A stretch of 11,010 nucleotides of DNA from contig DQUB01000208.1 in assembly GCA_015662475.1 (NCBI GenBank), forward strand, positions 1 through 11,010. The letters are read 5' to 3'. The DNA is from Pyrodictium sp. (GTDB taxonomy: Archaea; Thermoproteota; Thermoprotei_A; Sulfolobales; Pyrodictiaceae). The notes beneath the pieces are model-generated. The model saw only the letters and a list, made by a program, of their open reading frames with translations. It was not told the DNA's origin and did not search any database. Of the stretch, positions 1 to 6,570 are shown piece after piece. The position numbers were made by a program, and so were the translations under genes. The first letter of the stretch is position 1; each line of letters starts with the position of its first letter.

Positions 1-222
1 AAAGATGCTAGAGACCCCATTTTCGAGGTAGCTGTATGCCCAGAATGTATGAGTCTCAACGACATCTGGAACCAGCTTATATCGAGAGGTTATAGAGTTG
101 GTGTTGTAGATGTCACTGGACTTCCATGGTTTGAAGTGGACGACGAAGTAGACTACTATAGGTCGTTGCACGGCGATAGAAGGAAGGTTGTAGAGCTAAT
201 ACTTGCAGAACTTTTCGACTAA
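1..222 (+). CDS. C-terminal fragment of a probable NTP-transferase (sugar/inositol-phosphate nucleotidyltransferase-like)
   Basis: The reading frame is open from base 1 to the TAA at 220-222 and gives the last 73 residues of a longer protein. The segment LNDIWNQLISRGYRVGVVDV, followed by TGLPWFEVDDEVDYYRSL, resembles the end of MobA/GlmU-like nucleotidyltransferases, including inositol-1-phosphate cytidylyltransferase domains. In those, a G-x-x-W-x-(D/E)-(V/I)-D motif precedes an acidic 'tpeD' helix. Enzymes of this family join an NTP to a phosphorylated sugar or polyol, for example in archaeal phospholipid headgroup synthesis. An unusual CPEC pair lies just before the LND segment (fragment residues 13-16). 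The catalytic N-terminal part is outside the window, so the substrate cannot be inferred. The family call rests on a remembered motif pattern. The frame is secure because the codons are clean and the stop lies 7 nt from the convergent neighbour. Confidence 0.5.
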   Translation, partial: KDARDPIFEVAVCPECMSLNDIWNQLISRGYRVGVVDVTGLPWFEVDDEVDYYRSLHGDRRKVVELILAELFD

Positions 223-229
223 TAAGATG

Positions 230-1324
230 TTATAGAAGGCGTTTTCCAGGCAATCTCGTTAGATCAAGATATCTTACCGCCTTTCTCCACCTACCACCCA
301 AGATCCTCCTCAATACGTCTAGTGTAAGCCTGCCTTTCTCCCTCATTTCCACAATCCTATGCGCTGTTTGAGGCCCTATGCCGGGTACCAGTAGTAGTTC
401 TTCTAGCTTTGCCTCTAGCGGGTCAACACGATATTCTCGTCCAATACCTAGACGCTCCGCTATTACACGCTTCAAATCTCTTGTTTTGACCAACATGCCA
501 TCTTCTCGAAGAGCTAGCTTTATGCGGTCAAGGCTATACCCATAGTATCTCATTAGACTCCATGCTTGGTAAAGTCTATAGACTCTATCGTATTGTGTTG
601 GAGGTCTCTTTCTGGCCAAAGGTGTCCCCGGTATTGGTGTGTAAGGACTGTAGTGTAGTCTACCAATACCCCTGCCTATAAGCCAATAGCTTGTTTCGAG
701 AATCTCTCTATCACTCTCACCAGAAGCTCCCACAACAAACTGCGTATCAACTTTGTCTGGTTTGCCCGCAATAGAAGCTGCGTAGACTAGTCTATCGATG
801 ATATCATGCCTCCAATCACCTTTGCTTGGTGCTATCTCGGAAAAATGGTGTTTAGATGGAGCTTCAACATTAATTCCTACTCGATCACATAACCGTAATG
901 CTTCTCTAATGAGGTGTTTTGACGTACCTGGCATCAAACGCACATGTACATAGCCTTTATAGCCTATCTTGCGGAGTTTCTCAACAACCTCTAGCATCTG
1001 TTCAACAATCCTGTCAGAATCGCTGTAGTAGCCACTTGTCAGAAAAATACCTTTTACAACACCATGTCTATAAAGGGTCATGAACACTCGAACAAGCTTC
1101 TCTGGCTGCCAAAAGATTCTAGCACAGCTACTTCCAGCACGAAAAGGGCAGTAGAGACAATCCATTCTACATGCAGTGGTTATTGCAATCTTGAATATGG
1201 GACCTCCTACCGACTTGTAGACCGGTGCTTCAATCCGTTCAACTTTATCTACAAGCTTTAACTCTACCACTTCATGCCGCCACTTCCAGTACCATGCCAC
1301 TACCTGAACTTCCCCCTCTACCAA
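230..1324 (-). CDS. Radical SAM protein with C-terminal helix-hairpin-helix, predicted DNA modification/repair type
   Basis: The 364-residue protein carries a radical SAM cluster motif CRMDCLYC (C52, C56, C59, i.e. CX3CX2C), which would bind a [4Fe-4S] cluster and S-adenosylmethionine. A further cysteine is at C67. Downstream blocks GIFLTSGYYSDSD (92-104), NVEAPS (152-157), IAPSK (164-168) and TQFVVGASGESD (194-205) fit the radical SAM barrel of the COG4277/TIGR03916-like group, called 'putative DNA modification/repair radical SAM protein'. The C-terminus has a helix-hairpin-helix, VPGIGPQTAHRIVEMREKG (313-331), which normally grips the DNA backbone. The reaction is unknown. Bacterial relatives often sit beside a uracil-DNA-glycosylase-like partner; none is seen here. 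The start is TTG at 1324-1322. No strong ribosome site precedes it, and the N-terminus is shorter than I recall for bacterial members. It is transcribed divergently from the his operon. Family is fairly sure; exact start is not. Confidence 0.85.
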   Translation of the reverse strand: MVEGEVQVVAWYWKWRHEVVELKLVDKVERIEAPVYKSVGGPIFKIAITTACRMDCLYCPFRAGSSCARIFWQPEKLVRVFMTLYRHGVVKGIFLTSGYYSDSDRIVEQMLEVVEKLRKIGYKGYVHVRLMPGTSKHLIREALRLCDRVGINVEAPSKHHFSEIAPSKGDWRHDIIDRLVYAASIAGKPDKVDTQFVVGASGESDREILETSYWLIGRGIGRLHYSPYTPIPGTPLARKRPPTQYDRVYRLYQAWSLMRYYGYSLDRIKLALREDGMLVKTRDLKRVIAERLGIGREYRVDPLEAKLEELLLVPGIGPQTAHRIVEMREKGRLTLDVLRRILGGRWRKAVRYLDLTRLPGKRLL

Positions 1325-1343
1325 CCAGTTATAGGGTACTACG

Positions 1344-1352
1344 ATTATTAGA
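1344..1352 (-). promoter_or_regulatory. Candidate TATA box for the radical SAM gene
   Basis: On the minus strand this reads TCTAATAAT, centred about 24 nt upstream of the TTG start at 1324. That is the spacing expected for a leaderless archaeal transcript, and it agrees with the lack of a good Shine-Dalgarno sequence. The match is weak and rests on position and AT content only. Confidence 0.25.
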
Positions 1353-1360
1353 GCTAAGCT

Positions 1361-1368
1361 TCTTTAAC
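1361..1368 (+). promoter_or_regulatory. Candidate TATA element of the his operon
   Basis: TCTTTAAC is the most TATA-like stretch in the 114-bp region between the radical SAM gene and hisG. Initiation about 25 nt downstream would fall near 1390-1395 and leave a leader of roughly 45 nt before the hisG TTG. I see no convincing attenuator or histidine-rich leader peptide. Low confidence, because archaeal TATA boxes are short. Confidence 0.3.
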
Positions 1369-1438
1369 CCTCGCCATGTGTGGGCAAACTGTGGTGCTAG
1401 AGGTATGAGTCTTCACCAGGCTTGAGCAGGTTAAAAGT

Positions 1439-2305
1439 TTGCTTAGAGCGAAGACCAGGATCGCTGTGCCAAACAAAGGTCGTATTCGAGACCCTATAAT
1501 TAAGCTCCTTGAGGCAGCTGGGCTAGGACCACAATACACACCCGATAACACTAGAGTTCTAGTCGCACCAACCCCCAATCCAGACACTGTGATAGTATTC
1601 TTACGCCACGAAGATATACCGGTAGCTGTTGAAGCTGGAGCTGTTGACATTGGTTTTGCTGGCCACGATTATGTAATCGAAGCTGGTGTTGCTGTAAGAG
1701 AAGTACTTGATGTTGAAATTGGCAGAGCTAAGCTAATGTTGGCAGTACCAGAAGGCTATGCTGATACCGTAGAAGAACTGCCAAGGGGGGTTAGAATTGC
1801 GACCAAGTATGTTCGAATAGCGACTAACTATGTGTCTAGAAAGGGTATTTGTGCACGCATAGTGAGGGTTTCAGGCTCAGCAGAAATAACGCCACTGCTA
1901 GGCATCGCAGATGCTATCATAGATGTTGTTTCGACAGGAACAACGCTTAGCCTACACGGGTTAAAACCCATAGACACTGTTCTAGAGACAAGTGTCAAGC
2001 TAATAGTGCCAAAGGAGGTTAAAAGCGATGTTATGGATGTTGTCGAGATAATAGCATCTGTAGTGAGAGCAAGAAAGCTGAAACTTGTCATGATGAATGT
2101 ACCCGATAGATGCCTAGAGAAAGTGCTAAGCGTCTTGCCGGCTATGGCTGGACCCAGTATATCGAGAATTGAGGGTGCTAAAGAGCCTATGTGGGAGGTT
2201 ATCACTGCTGTAAGAGAAGATGAGCTAGCACACGTACTTCTCGAAGCAAAACGTGCTGGTGCTCGCGATATCCTTGTTTTGAATGTGGAGAGGCTGATAC
2301 CATGA
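1439..2305 (+). CDS. hisG: ATP phosphoribosyltransferase, long form
   Basis: This enzyme condenses ATP with PRPP, the first and normally feedback-inhibited step of histidine synthesis, in the cytoplasm. At 288 residues it is the long form, with a catalytic part (about 1-210) and a C-terminal regulatory ACT-like domain (about 211-288), so no HisZ subunit should be needed. The N-terminus IAVPNKGRI (8-16) is typical. The family signature runs from E149 to L170 and ends in IDVVSTGTTL, the PRPP-binding loop. The TTG at 1439 is the only start codon between the in-frame stop at 1406-1408 and the conserved N-terminus. An AGGT at 1428-1431 lies 7 nt upstream as a modest ribosome site. It heads the operon; its stop overlaps hisA as ATGA. 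In the Sulfolobus operon I recall hisC preceding this gene, but here the upstream side holds an unrelated divergent gene. Confidence 0.97.
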   Translation: MLRAKTRIAVPNKGRIRDPIIKLLEAAGLGPQYTPDNTRVLVAPTPNPDTVIVFLRHEDIPVAVEAGAVDIGFAGHDYVIEAGVAVREVLDVEIGRAKLMLAVPEGYADTVEELPRGVRIATKYVRIATNYVSRKGICARIVRVSGSAEITPLLGIADAIIDVVSTGTTLSLHGLKPIDTVLETSVKLIVPKEVKSDVMDVVEIIASVVRARKLKLVMMNVPDRCLEKVLSVLPAMAGPSISRIEGAKEPMWEVITAVREDELAHVLLEAKRAGARDILVLNVERLIP

Positions 2306-3036
2306 TAATGGTGCCAAGCATAGATGTTGAGAGAGGGGTTGCTGTTAAGCGAATTGGCGGTGTTAAAGGAACTGGGTTTAAGCTTGGAGATCCGCTAAAA
2401 ATCGGTGTTAAGCTCTGGGAAATGGGTGCAAGAGTAATACATATTGTCGATCTAGATGGTGCTGAGAGAGGTGAACCTGTAAACCTCTGGCTAGTCAAAC
2501 AGCTTAGAAGAGAGGTGGGCGATGATCTACTCATACAGTTTGGCGGTGGCATTAGAACCGTTGAAAGTGCTCTGAAAGCTTACTGGAATGGTGCAGACAT
2601 ACTGGTTATTGGAACTGCATGGACTGAAAATCCATCGATTCTCGAAGAAGTCAGTGATATAGGAGTACATGTTCTTGCATCAATCGATGTTAAAGCTGGA
2701 AGAGTTGCTGTTAGAGGGTGGAGAAGTACTACAGAACTCACCCTCTATGATGCATTCAAGCTTCTTGAAGCCTTCAAAATCTATGGCTATTTAGTAACGT
2801 GCATTGATGTAGAGGGGCAAGGTGTTGGCGCTTGTACACCTCTTGCCGCACAAGCACGCTCACTTACAAAGAGAGTTGTAGAATATGCTGGAGGTGTCAA
2901 AGACGATGCTGATCTTAGAACTCTAGCTAGCATAGGCGTTGATGCTGTTATAGTTGGCATGGCGTTTTACCTGGGAAAGCTTGGTGTAAACCCCGTCTTC
3001 TGGCATGGTGATACAAGATTGGAGGTGAAGAGGTAG
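2302..3036 (+). CDS. hisA: ProFAR isomerase (phosphoribosylformimino-AICAR-P isomerase)
   Basis: This (beta/alpha)8-barrel enzyme performs the Amadori rearrangement of ProFAR to PRFAR, supplying the HisF/HisH synthase. The 244 residues match the family length. The two catalytic aspartates are visible as D8 (VPSID) and D129 (ASIDV). The phosphate-binding loops are FGGGIR (80-85) and AGGVKDDADL (196-205). The fourth-strand segment TCIDVEGQGVGACT (166-179) departs from the usual TDI-x-x-DG-T form but keeps the threonine. The ATG start shares bases with the hisG stop (ATGA, 2302-2305). A GGAGAGG stretch at 2287-2293 serves as ribosome site, and a second in-frame ATG follows at 2308. The overlap suggests coupled translation with hisG. 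No TrpF-type dual function can be inferred. Confidence 0.96.
   Translation: MIMVPSIDVERGVAVKRIGGVKGTGFKLGDPLKIGVKLWEMGARVIHIVDLDGAERGEPVNLWLVKQLRREVGDDLLIQFGGGIRTVESALKAYWNGADILVIGTAWTENPSILEEVSDIGVHVLASIDVKAGRVAVRGWRSTTELTLYDAFKLLEAFKIYGYLVTCIDVEGQGVGACTPLAAQARSLTKRVVEYAGGVKDDADLRTLASIGVDAVIVGMAFYLGKLGVNPVFWHGDTRLEVKR
3021..3028 (+). promoter_or_regulatory. Strong ribosome binding site that fixes the hisB GTG start
   Basis: GGAGGTGA matches the crenarchaeal anti-Shine-Dalgarno sequence exactly over eight bases and ends 7 nt before the GTG at 3036. It lies inside the end of hisA and supports the GTG start that overlaps the hisA stop by one base (TAGTG). Confidence 0.8.
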
Positions 3037-3617
3037 TGGGTAGGAAAGCCTCCATCGAAAGACGGACAAGGGAAACACTGGTCAGAGTAGCATTGGAACT
3101 TGATGGAGAGGGTAAAGTTGTAGTCAAAACGCCGATTAGCCTATTCAACCATCTACTTGAAACTCTCCTCTACTACATGAAGGCTAACGCAGTTGTTGAA
3201 GCTAGTTACACAGGACATGTAGTACCTCACCATCTGATAGAGGATGTTGGGTTAGTTCTTGGAGAAGCCATTCGCAAGGCTACAGAAGGTGTCACAGTTA
3301 GAAGGTATGGGTGGGCCGTGGTGCCTATGGATGATGCTCTTGTCATAGCTGCATTCGACTACTCTCACAGGCCAACGGCTGTGACAGACTTTGAGAGGCT
3401 AGGCTCTGTCGAGGGTATAGATGGCATTCTACTAGCTCACTTCGTCGAAGCTTTAGCTTGGAGGTTAGGAGCCACAATACACATATACAGTCTTAGAGGT
3501 GTAAATGCCCATCATGTTGTTGAAGCCTCTTTCAAGGCTTTGGGCATGGCTATGAAAAGCGCACTTGAACCACTTAACTCATCCCAGCCTCTTAGCCTCA
3601 AAGGAGTTCTAGGGTGA
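3036..3617 (+). CDS. hisB: Imidazoleglycerol-phosphate dehydratase
   Basis: This monofunctional enzyme dehydrates imidazoleglycerol phosphate to imidazoleacetol phosphate using a di-manganese centre. At 193 residues it has the usual size of a stand-alone dehydratase, with no fused phosphatase. Candidate metal and substrate residues are visible by analogy with characterised IGPDs: E13, H39, H65-H66 with E69, R112 (SHRP), H149, H159-H160 with E163, and S187-x-K189. The second family signature, GVNAHHVVEASFK, is intact. The first is altered: the usual acidic residues just before HH read V-P (VVPHHLIED), and the usual SGRP reads SHRP. The GTG start overlaps the hisA stop by one base and has an excellent ribosome site. 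Its TGA stop overlaps hisF as GTGA. Function is confident despite the motif drift, because the metal ligands are kept. Confidence 0.95.
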   Translation: MGRKASIERRTRETLVRVALELDGEGKVVVKTPISLFNHLLETLLYYMKANAVVEASYTGHVVPHHLIEDVGLVLGEAIRKATEGVTVRRYGWAVVPMDDALVIAAFDYSHRPTAVTDFERLGSVEGIDGILLAHFVEALAWRLGATIHIYSLRGVNAHHVVEASFKALGMAMKSALEPLNSSQPLSLKGVLG

Positions 3618-4384
3618 CTGTTGTTTTGGGTAGCGCAAAACGTATAATTCCATGTCTAGATGTTGATAAGGGTCGTGTGGTAAAGGGTGTTCGCTTTAAA
3701 GACTTGCGAGATGCCGGTGATCCTGTCGAGCTCGCTGCACGCTACGAGGAAGAGGGGGCTGACGAGATAGTGTTCCTGGATATCACGGCAAGTGTTGAGG
3801 ATAGACCAATCTTCTACAAAGTTGTTCGCGACACAGCTAGTGTCTTGACTATACCTCTAACAGTTGGTGGAGGTGTTAGAAGTTTAGAAGATTTTGGAAA
3901 ACTATTGGATAGTGGTGCTGACAAGGTATCGATAAACACTTGGGCTGTTAGAAACCCGGAGCTAGTGCGCAGAGCTGCAGAAGAATATGGTAGTCCTACG
4001 GTTGTTGTTGCTATTGACGCTAAACGAGAGCCTGGTTTTGGGTGGCGTGTCTACATAGTAGGTGGTAGAAGACCTACACCTTTAAATGCTGTTGAGTGGG
4101 CTGTAAAGGTGCAAGAGCTTGGTGCTGGCGAAATTCTGCTAACAAGCATAGACATGGATGGAACAAGAAAAGGGTATGATGTAGAGCTTATACGTGCTAT
4201 AACGTCAACAGTGAATATACCGGTAATTGCTAGTGGTGGTGCTGGCAACCCACAACATTTCCTCGAAGCATTTAAAGCGGGAGCAGATGCTGCACTCGCA
4301 GCCAGTATTTTCCACTATCGCATCTACACTATTCGTGAAGTGAAAGATTTTCTTGCTAGACATGGTATCGAGGTGAGGATGTAG
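3614..4384 (+). CDS. hisF: Imidazoleglycerol-phosphate synthase, cyclase subunit
   Basis: HisF is the barrel subunit of the glutamine-dependent synthase that converts PRFAR plus ammonia into imidazoleglycerol phosphate and AICAR. Ammonia comes from HisH, encoded three genes downstream. The 256 residues match the family. Catalytic aspartates are D16 in IPCLDVDKGRVVKG and D135 in VVAIDAK. Phosphate loops are TVGGGVRSLEDF (83-94) and ASGGAG in the C-terminal half. The start is GTG at 3614, sharing bases with the hisB stop (GTGA), with AAGGAG at 3601-3606 as ribosome site. The protein has about five residues more than usual before the first strand. The stop overlaps the hisD GTG by one base. HisF and HisA are ancient barrel paralogues, and both sit in this operon. 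Confidence 0.97.
   Translation: MTVVLGSAKRIIPCLDVDKGRVVKGVRFKDLRDAGDPVELAARYEEEGADEIVFLDITASVEDRPIFYKVVRDTASVLTIPLTVGGGVRSLEDFGKLLDSGADKVSINTWAVRNPELVRRAAEEYGSPTVVVAIDAKREPGFGWRVYIVGGRRPTPLNAVEWAVKVQELGAGEILLTSIDMDGTRKGYDVELIRAITSTVNIPVIASGGAGNPQHFLEAFKAGADAALAASIFHYRIYTIREVKDFLARHGIEVRM
4370..4376 (+). promoter_or_regulatory. Ribosome binding site deciding the hisD GTG start
   Basis: GAGGTGA lies inside the end of hisF and 7 nt before the GTG at 4384. The nearby ATG at 4388 is out of frame, so this site supports the one-base TAGTG overlap as the real start. Confidence 0.7.
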
Positions 4385-5664
4385 TGCATGGCATTCACCT
4401 CTTCTACGCTGAAACTGCCGAAGAAGCCTATGCGATGTTGAAGAGAGAGTTTAGAAACGATATTAGTGTCTATGTTGAGCGTGTTAAACCTATTGTTGAT
4501 GATGTTAGAAGACGTGGTTGGGAGGCTGTTAAAGAGTATACTCTAAAGTTTGACAGAGTAGATGTGGTTGATCCTAGAGTGTCTCGCGAAAAACTTGGAG
4601 AAGCATTGGATGTTGTTGGAGAGGAGGTTAGGTGGGCTTTAGAAGTGGCTATAGACAGTGTAAGAGAGTATCATGAGGCGATAAAACCTAGAGAGTTGGT
4701 CTACGAGAATAGACGTCGCGGTATCAGGATAGTTTTAAAACCCATACCATTGGCAAGCGTTGGTGTCTACGTGCCTGGAGGTGCACACCCTTACCCCTCA
4801 TCAGCTATAATGACTGTTGTACCAGCTAAAGTTGTTGGAGTACAACGTGTTGCTGTTGCAACTCCACCACGCCCCTATGGAGATTTTCTAGCACATCCTG
4901 TAATCCTTGCTGCAGCATATCTTGCTGGTGCAGATATAGTGTATGCGATAGGCGGTGCTCAAGCTATTGCCGCACTAGCATATGGCGCTAGACCATATAT
5001 TGAACCTGTCAATAAGATTGTTGGACCTGGCAACTTCTATGTTGTTGCTGCAAAGTACTTGGTGTCTCGAGATGTTGGCATAGATATGCTGGCAGGCCCT
5101 TCAGAGATCATGGTTGTTGCCGGTAAAGATGCGCAAAAAGATGTTGATCAGCTAGCCTTAGACCTTCTAGCTCAGGCAGAACATGGTATTTTGAGTATAG
5201 GCATTTTTGCCACTGATAGTCGAGAGCTAGCTCTAAACGTTGTAGACAAAATAGCTTTGCTGGCAAGGGGCAAAGATGGTGAGATTGGGAGTATCTATGT
5301 GTTTGTGTTGAACTCTCTTGAGGAATGCGTTAAATTTGCAAACATTGTTGCTCCCGAACACCTAGAACTTGTTGGTGAAAACGCTAGCCAACTTATAGAC
5401 ATGGTTGAGAATGCTGGTGCTGTAGCTGTAAATATGCCAGTAGCTCTTACAGACTTCAGCGCTGGCCCTAGCCACGTACTTCCAACTAGTGGAAGTGCTA
5501 GGTGGAGAGGAGGATTGACAACCTACGACTTTGTAAAACTTGTTGCTATTACAGAGGTTCTAGACTCTAAAACTGTAAAAGAGCTTGTAGAAGCTGCAAA
5601 GGTGATTGCTGAAGTAGAAGGGTTTAGCTTTCATAGAGATAGCTTAGAGAGGTTTGCAAGGTGA
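4384..5664 (+). CDS. hisD: Histidinol dehydrogenase
   Basis: HisD catalyses the last two steps, oxidising L-histidinol to L-histidine with two NAD+ molecules and a zinc ion. The 426 residues match the family. Expected active-site residues are all present: zinc ligands Q264 and H267 (AQAEHG), D357 (TDFSAGPSHVLPT) and H417 (FSFH), and the catalytic E325-H326 pair (APEHLEL). The signature IDMLAGPSEI (233-242) and the NAD-binding region around VYVPGG (128-133) are intact. The start is GTG at 4384, overlapping hisF by one base with GAGGTGA upstream. The end overlaps hisE as GTGA. No aminotransferase or histidinol-phosphate phosphatase lies in the cluster, so the histidinol for this enzyme must be made by proteins encoded elsewhere. 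Confidence 0.98.
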   Translation: MHGIHLFYAETAEEAYAMLKREFRNDISVYVERVKPIVDDVRRRGWEAVKEYTLKFDRVDVVDPRVSREKLGEALDVVGEEVRWALEVAIDSVREYHEAIKPRELVYENRRRGIRIVLKPIPLASVGVYVPGGAHPYPSSAIMTVVPAKVVGVQRVAVATPPRPYGDFLAHPVILAAAYLAGADIVYAIGGAQAIAALAYGARPYIEPVNKIVGPGNFYVVAAKYLVSRDVGIDMLAGPSEIMVVAGKDAQKDVDQLALDLLAQAEHGILSIGIFATDSRELALNVVDKIALLARGKDGEIGSIYVFVLNSLEECVKFANIVAPEHLELVGENASQLIDMVENAGAVAVNMPVALTDFSAGPSHVLPTSGSARWRGGLTTYDFVKLVAITEVLDSKTVKELVEAAKVIAEVEGFSFHRDSLERFAR

Positions 5665-5987
5665 GGACTGTGAATGCAACACTAGGTTTTCTCGACTACC
5701 TCTACGAGGTTGTTCTAGATAGGATTAGGAATCCTAAGCCAAACTCTTACACGGCAGCCATAGCCAAGCAAGGATTGTCGTTTGCTGTGAAGAAGGTGTT
5801 GGAAGAGTGTGGTGAGCTCGGTATTGAATTGTTGATTGGTTCTAGACAACGTGTTGTTGAAGAAGCTGCTGATCTGCTATACCATCTCATAGTTGCTCTC
5901 GCCCTAAAAGGAGTTGATATAAGAGAGGTTGCAAGAGAGCTGGTGAGAAGGCATGAGAGTCGCACTTGTCAAGTACGGCGTCGGTAA
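5661..5987 (+). CDS. hisE: Phosphoribosyl-ATP pyrophosphatase
   Basis: HisE hydrolyses phosphoribosyl-ATP to phosphoribosyl-AMP and pyrophosphate, the second pathway step, acting before HisI. It is a stand-alone all-helical MazG-like protein of 108 residues. The magnesium-binding acidic motifs are KKVLEECGE (44-52; E48, E49, E52) and VVEEAADLLYHLIVAL (65-80; E67, E68, D71). The GTG start shares bases with the hisD stop (GTGA), with AGAGGT at 5648-5653 upstream. The last 11 residues (98-108, HESRTCQVRRR) are encoded in a 35-nt overlap with hisH. They look like extra sequence beyond the usual end of the fold, since the last normal-looking helix ends near RELVRR. The separate hisE and hisI genes contrast with the fused hisIE of many bacteria. 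Confidence 0.95.
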   Translation: MRTVNATLGFLDYLYEVVLDRIRNPKPNSYTAAIAKQGLSFAVKKVLEECGELGIELLIGSRQRVVEEAADLLYHLIVALALKGVDIREVARELVRRHESRTCQVRRR

Positions 5988-6567
5988 CATATACAGCATT
6001 TCTTCAAGCTTACGGAAGATCGGGTTTAGCGTAGATGTGCTAGACGAGCCTTCAATGCTACGCAAAGCGGTACTCTACGATCTTCTAGTCTTACCCGGCA
6101 TGGGCGCCTATCCAACTGCAATGAGGTTTTTAGAACCAGTAAAACATTATATATTCGACGCACTCGAATCTGGAACATTTCTCTTTGGCATCTGTTTAGG
6201 CATGCAACTATTCTATGAGGGGAGCTGGGAAAACAATACTTGGACTAGAGGTCTAGGACTACTACCGGGAGTTGTAGATGAGCTATACTCGAGAAAGAAA
6301 CCCCACATAGCTTGGACAAGTGTAAAACCATTAGGTTTGTGCCCTCTTCTCGAGGAAGAAGACTACTTCTATTTTGCACACGGATATGTTGTAAGACCGC
6401 GTGAAAAGACGCATATTTGCGCAATATCCACGTACGATGGCGATACATTTCCAGCTATTGTATGGAGGCCGCCGATAGCAGGCACGCAATTCCATCCAGA
6501 GAAGAGTGGAGAAGCTGGCCTCAGACTACTATCTAGGCTCAAGATGTATCTGCGTGGGAGGTTTTGA
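5953..6567 (+). CDS. hisH: Imidazoleglycerol-phosphate synthase, glutamine amidotransferase subunit
   Basis: HisH hydrolyses glutamine and channels ammonia to HisF. It is a class I glutamine amidotransferase of 204 residues. The triad is C81 in FGICLGMQLF and H181 with E183 in QFHPEKSG, and the oxyanion region is PGMGAY (48-53). The N-terminal strand reads KYGVGN where D/N-YGxGN is common. The ATG at 5953 has GGTGAG at 5942-5947 as ribosome site and lies 35 nt inside the hisE frame, the longest overlap in the operon. A later start would remove the conserved first strand, so the overlap is probably real. The gene ends 3 nt before the hisI TTG. hisF and hisH are separated by hisD and hisE although their products form one complex. 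Confidence 0.97.
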   Translation: MRVALVKYGVGNIYSISSSLRKIGFSVDVLDEPSMLRKAVLYDLLVLPGMGAYPTAMRFLEPVKHYIFDALESGTFLFGICLGMQLFYEGSWENNTWTRGLGLLPGVVDELYSRKKPHIAWTSVKPLGLCPLLEEEDYFYFAHGYVVRPREKTHICAISTYDGDTFPAIVWRPPIAGTQFHPEKSGEAGLRLLSRLKMYLRGRF

Positions 6568-6570
6568 CTC

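Noticed and set aside
1376..1425. Two micro-frames upstream of hisG (MCGQTVVLEV and MSLHQA) overlapping as ATGA, resembling a leader-peptide attenuator
   Set aside because: Only one histidine codon in total, no good ribosome sites and no alternating hairpins or terminator seen; the first would lie upstream of the likely transcription start.
1354..1650. Minus-strand 98-residue frame over the his promoter and hisG start
   Set aside because: Serine/threonine-rich shadow of hisG with no family features.
1790..1840. Apparent tandem duplication RIATKYV-RIATNYV within HisG
   Set aside because: Aligned by eye to the usual RIATKYPNLTRRYF-type segment the length is the same, so nothing is inserted; the similarity is coincidental drift.
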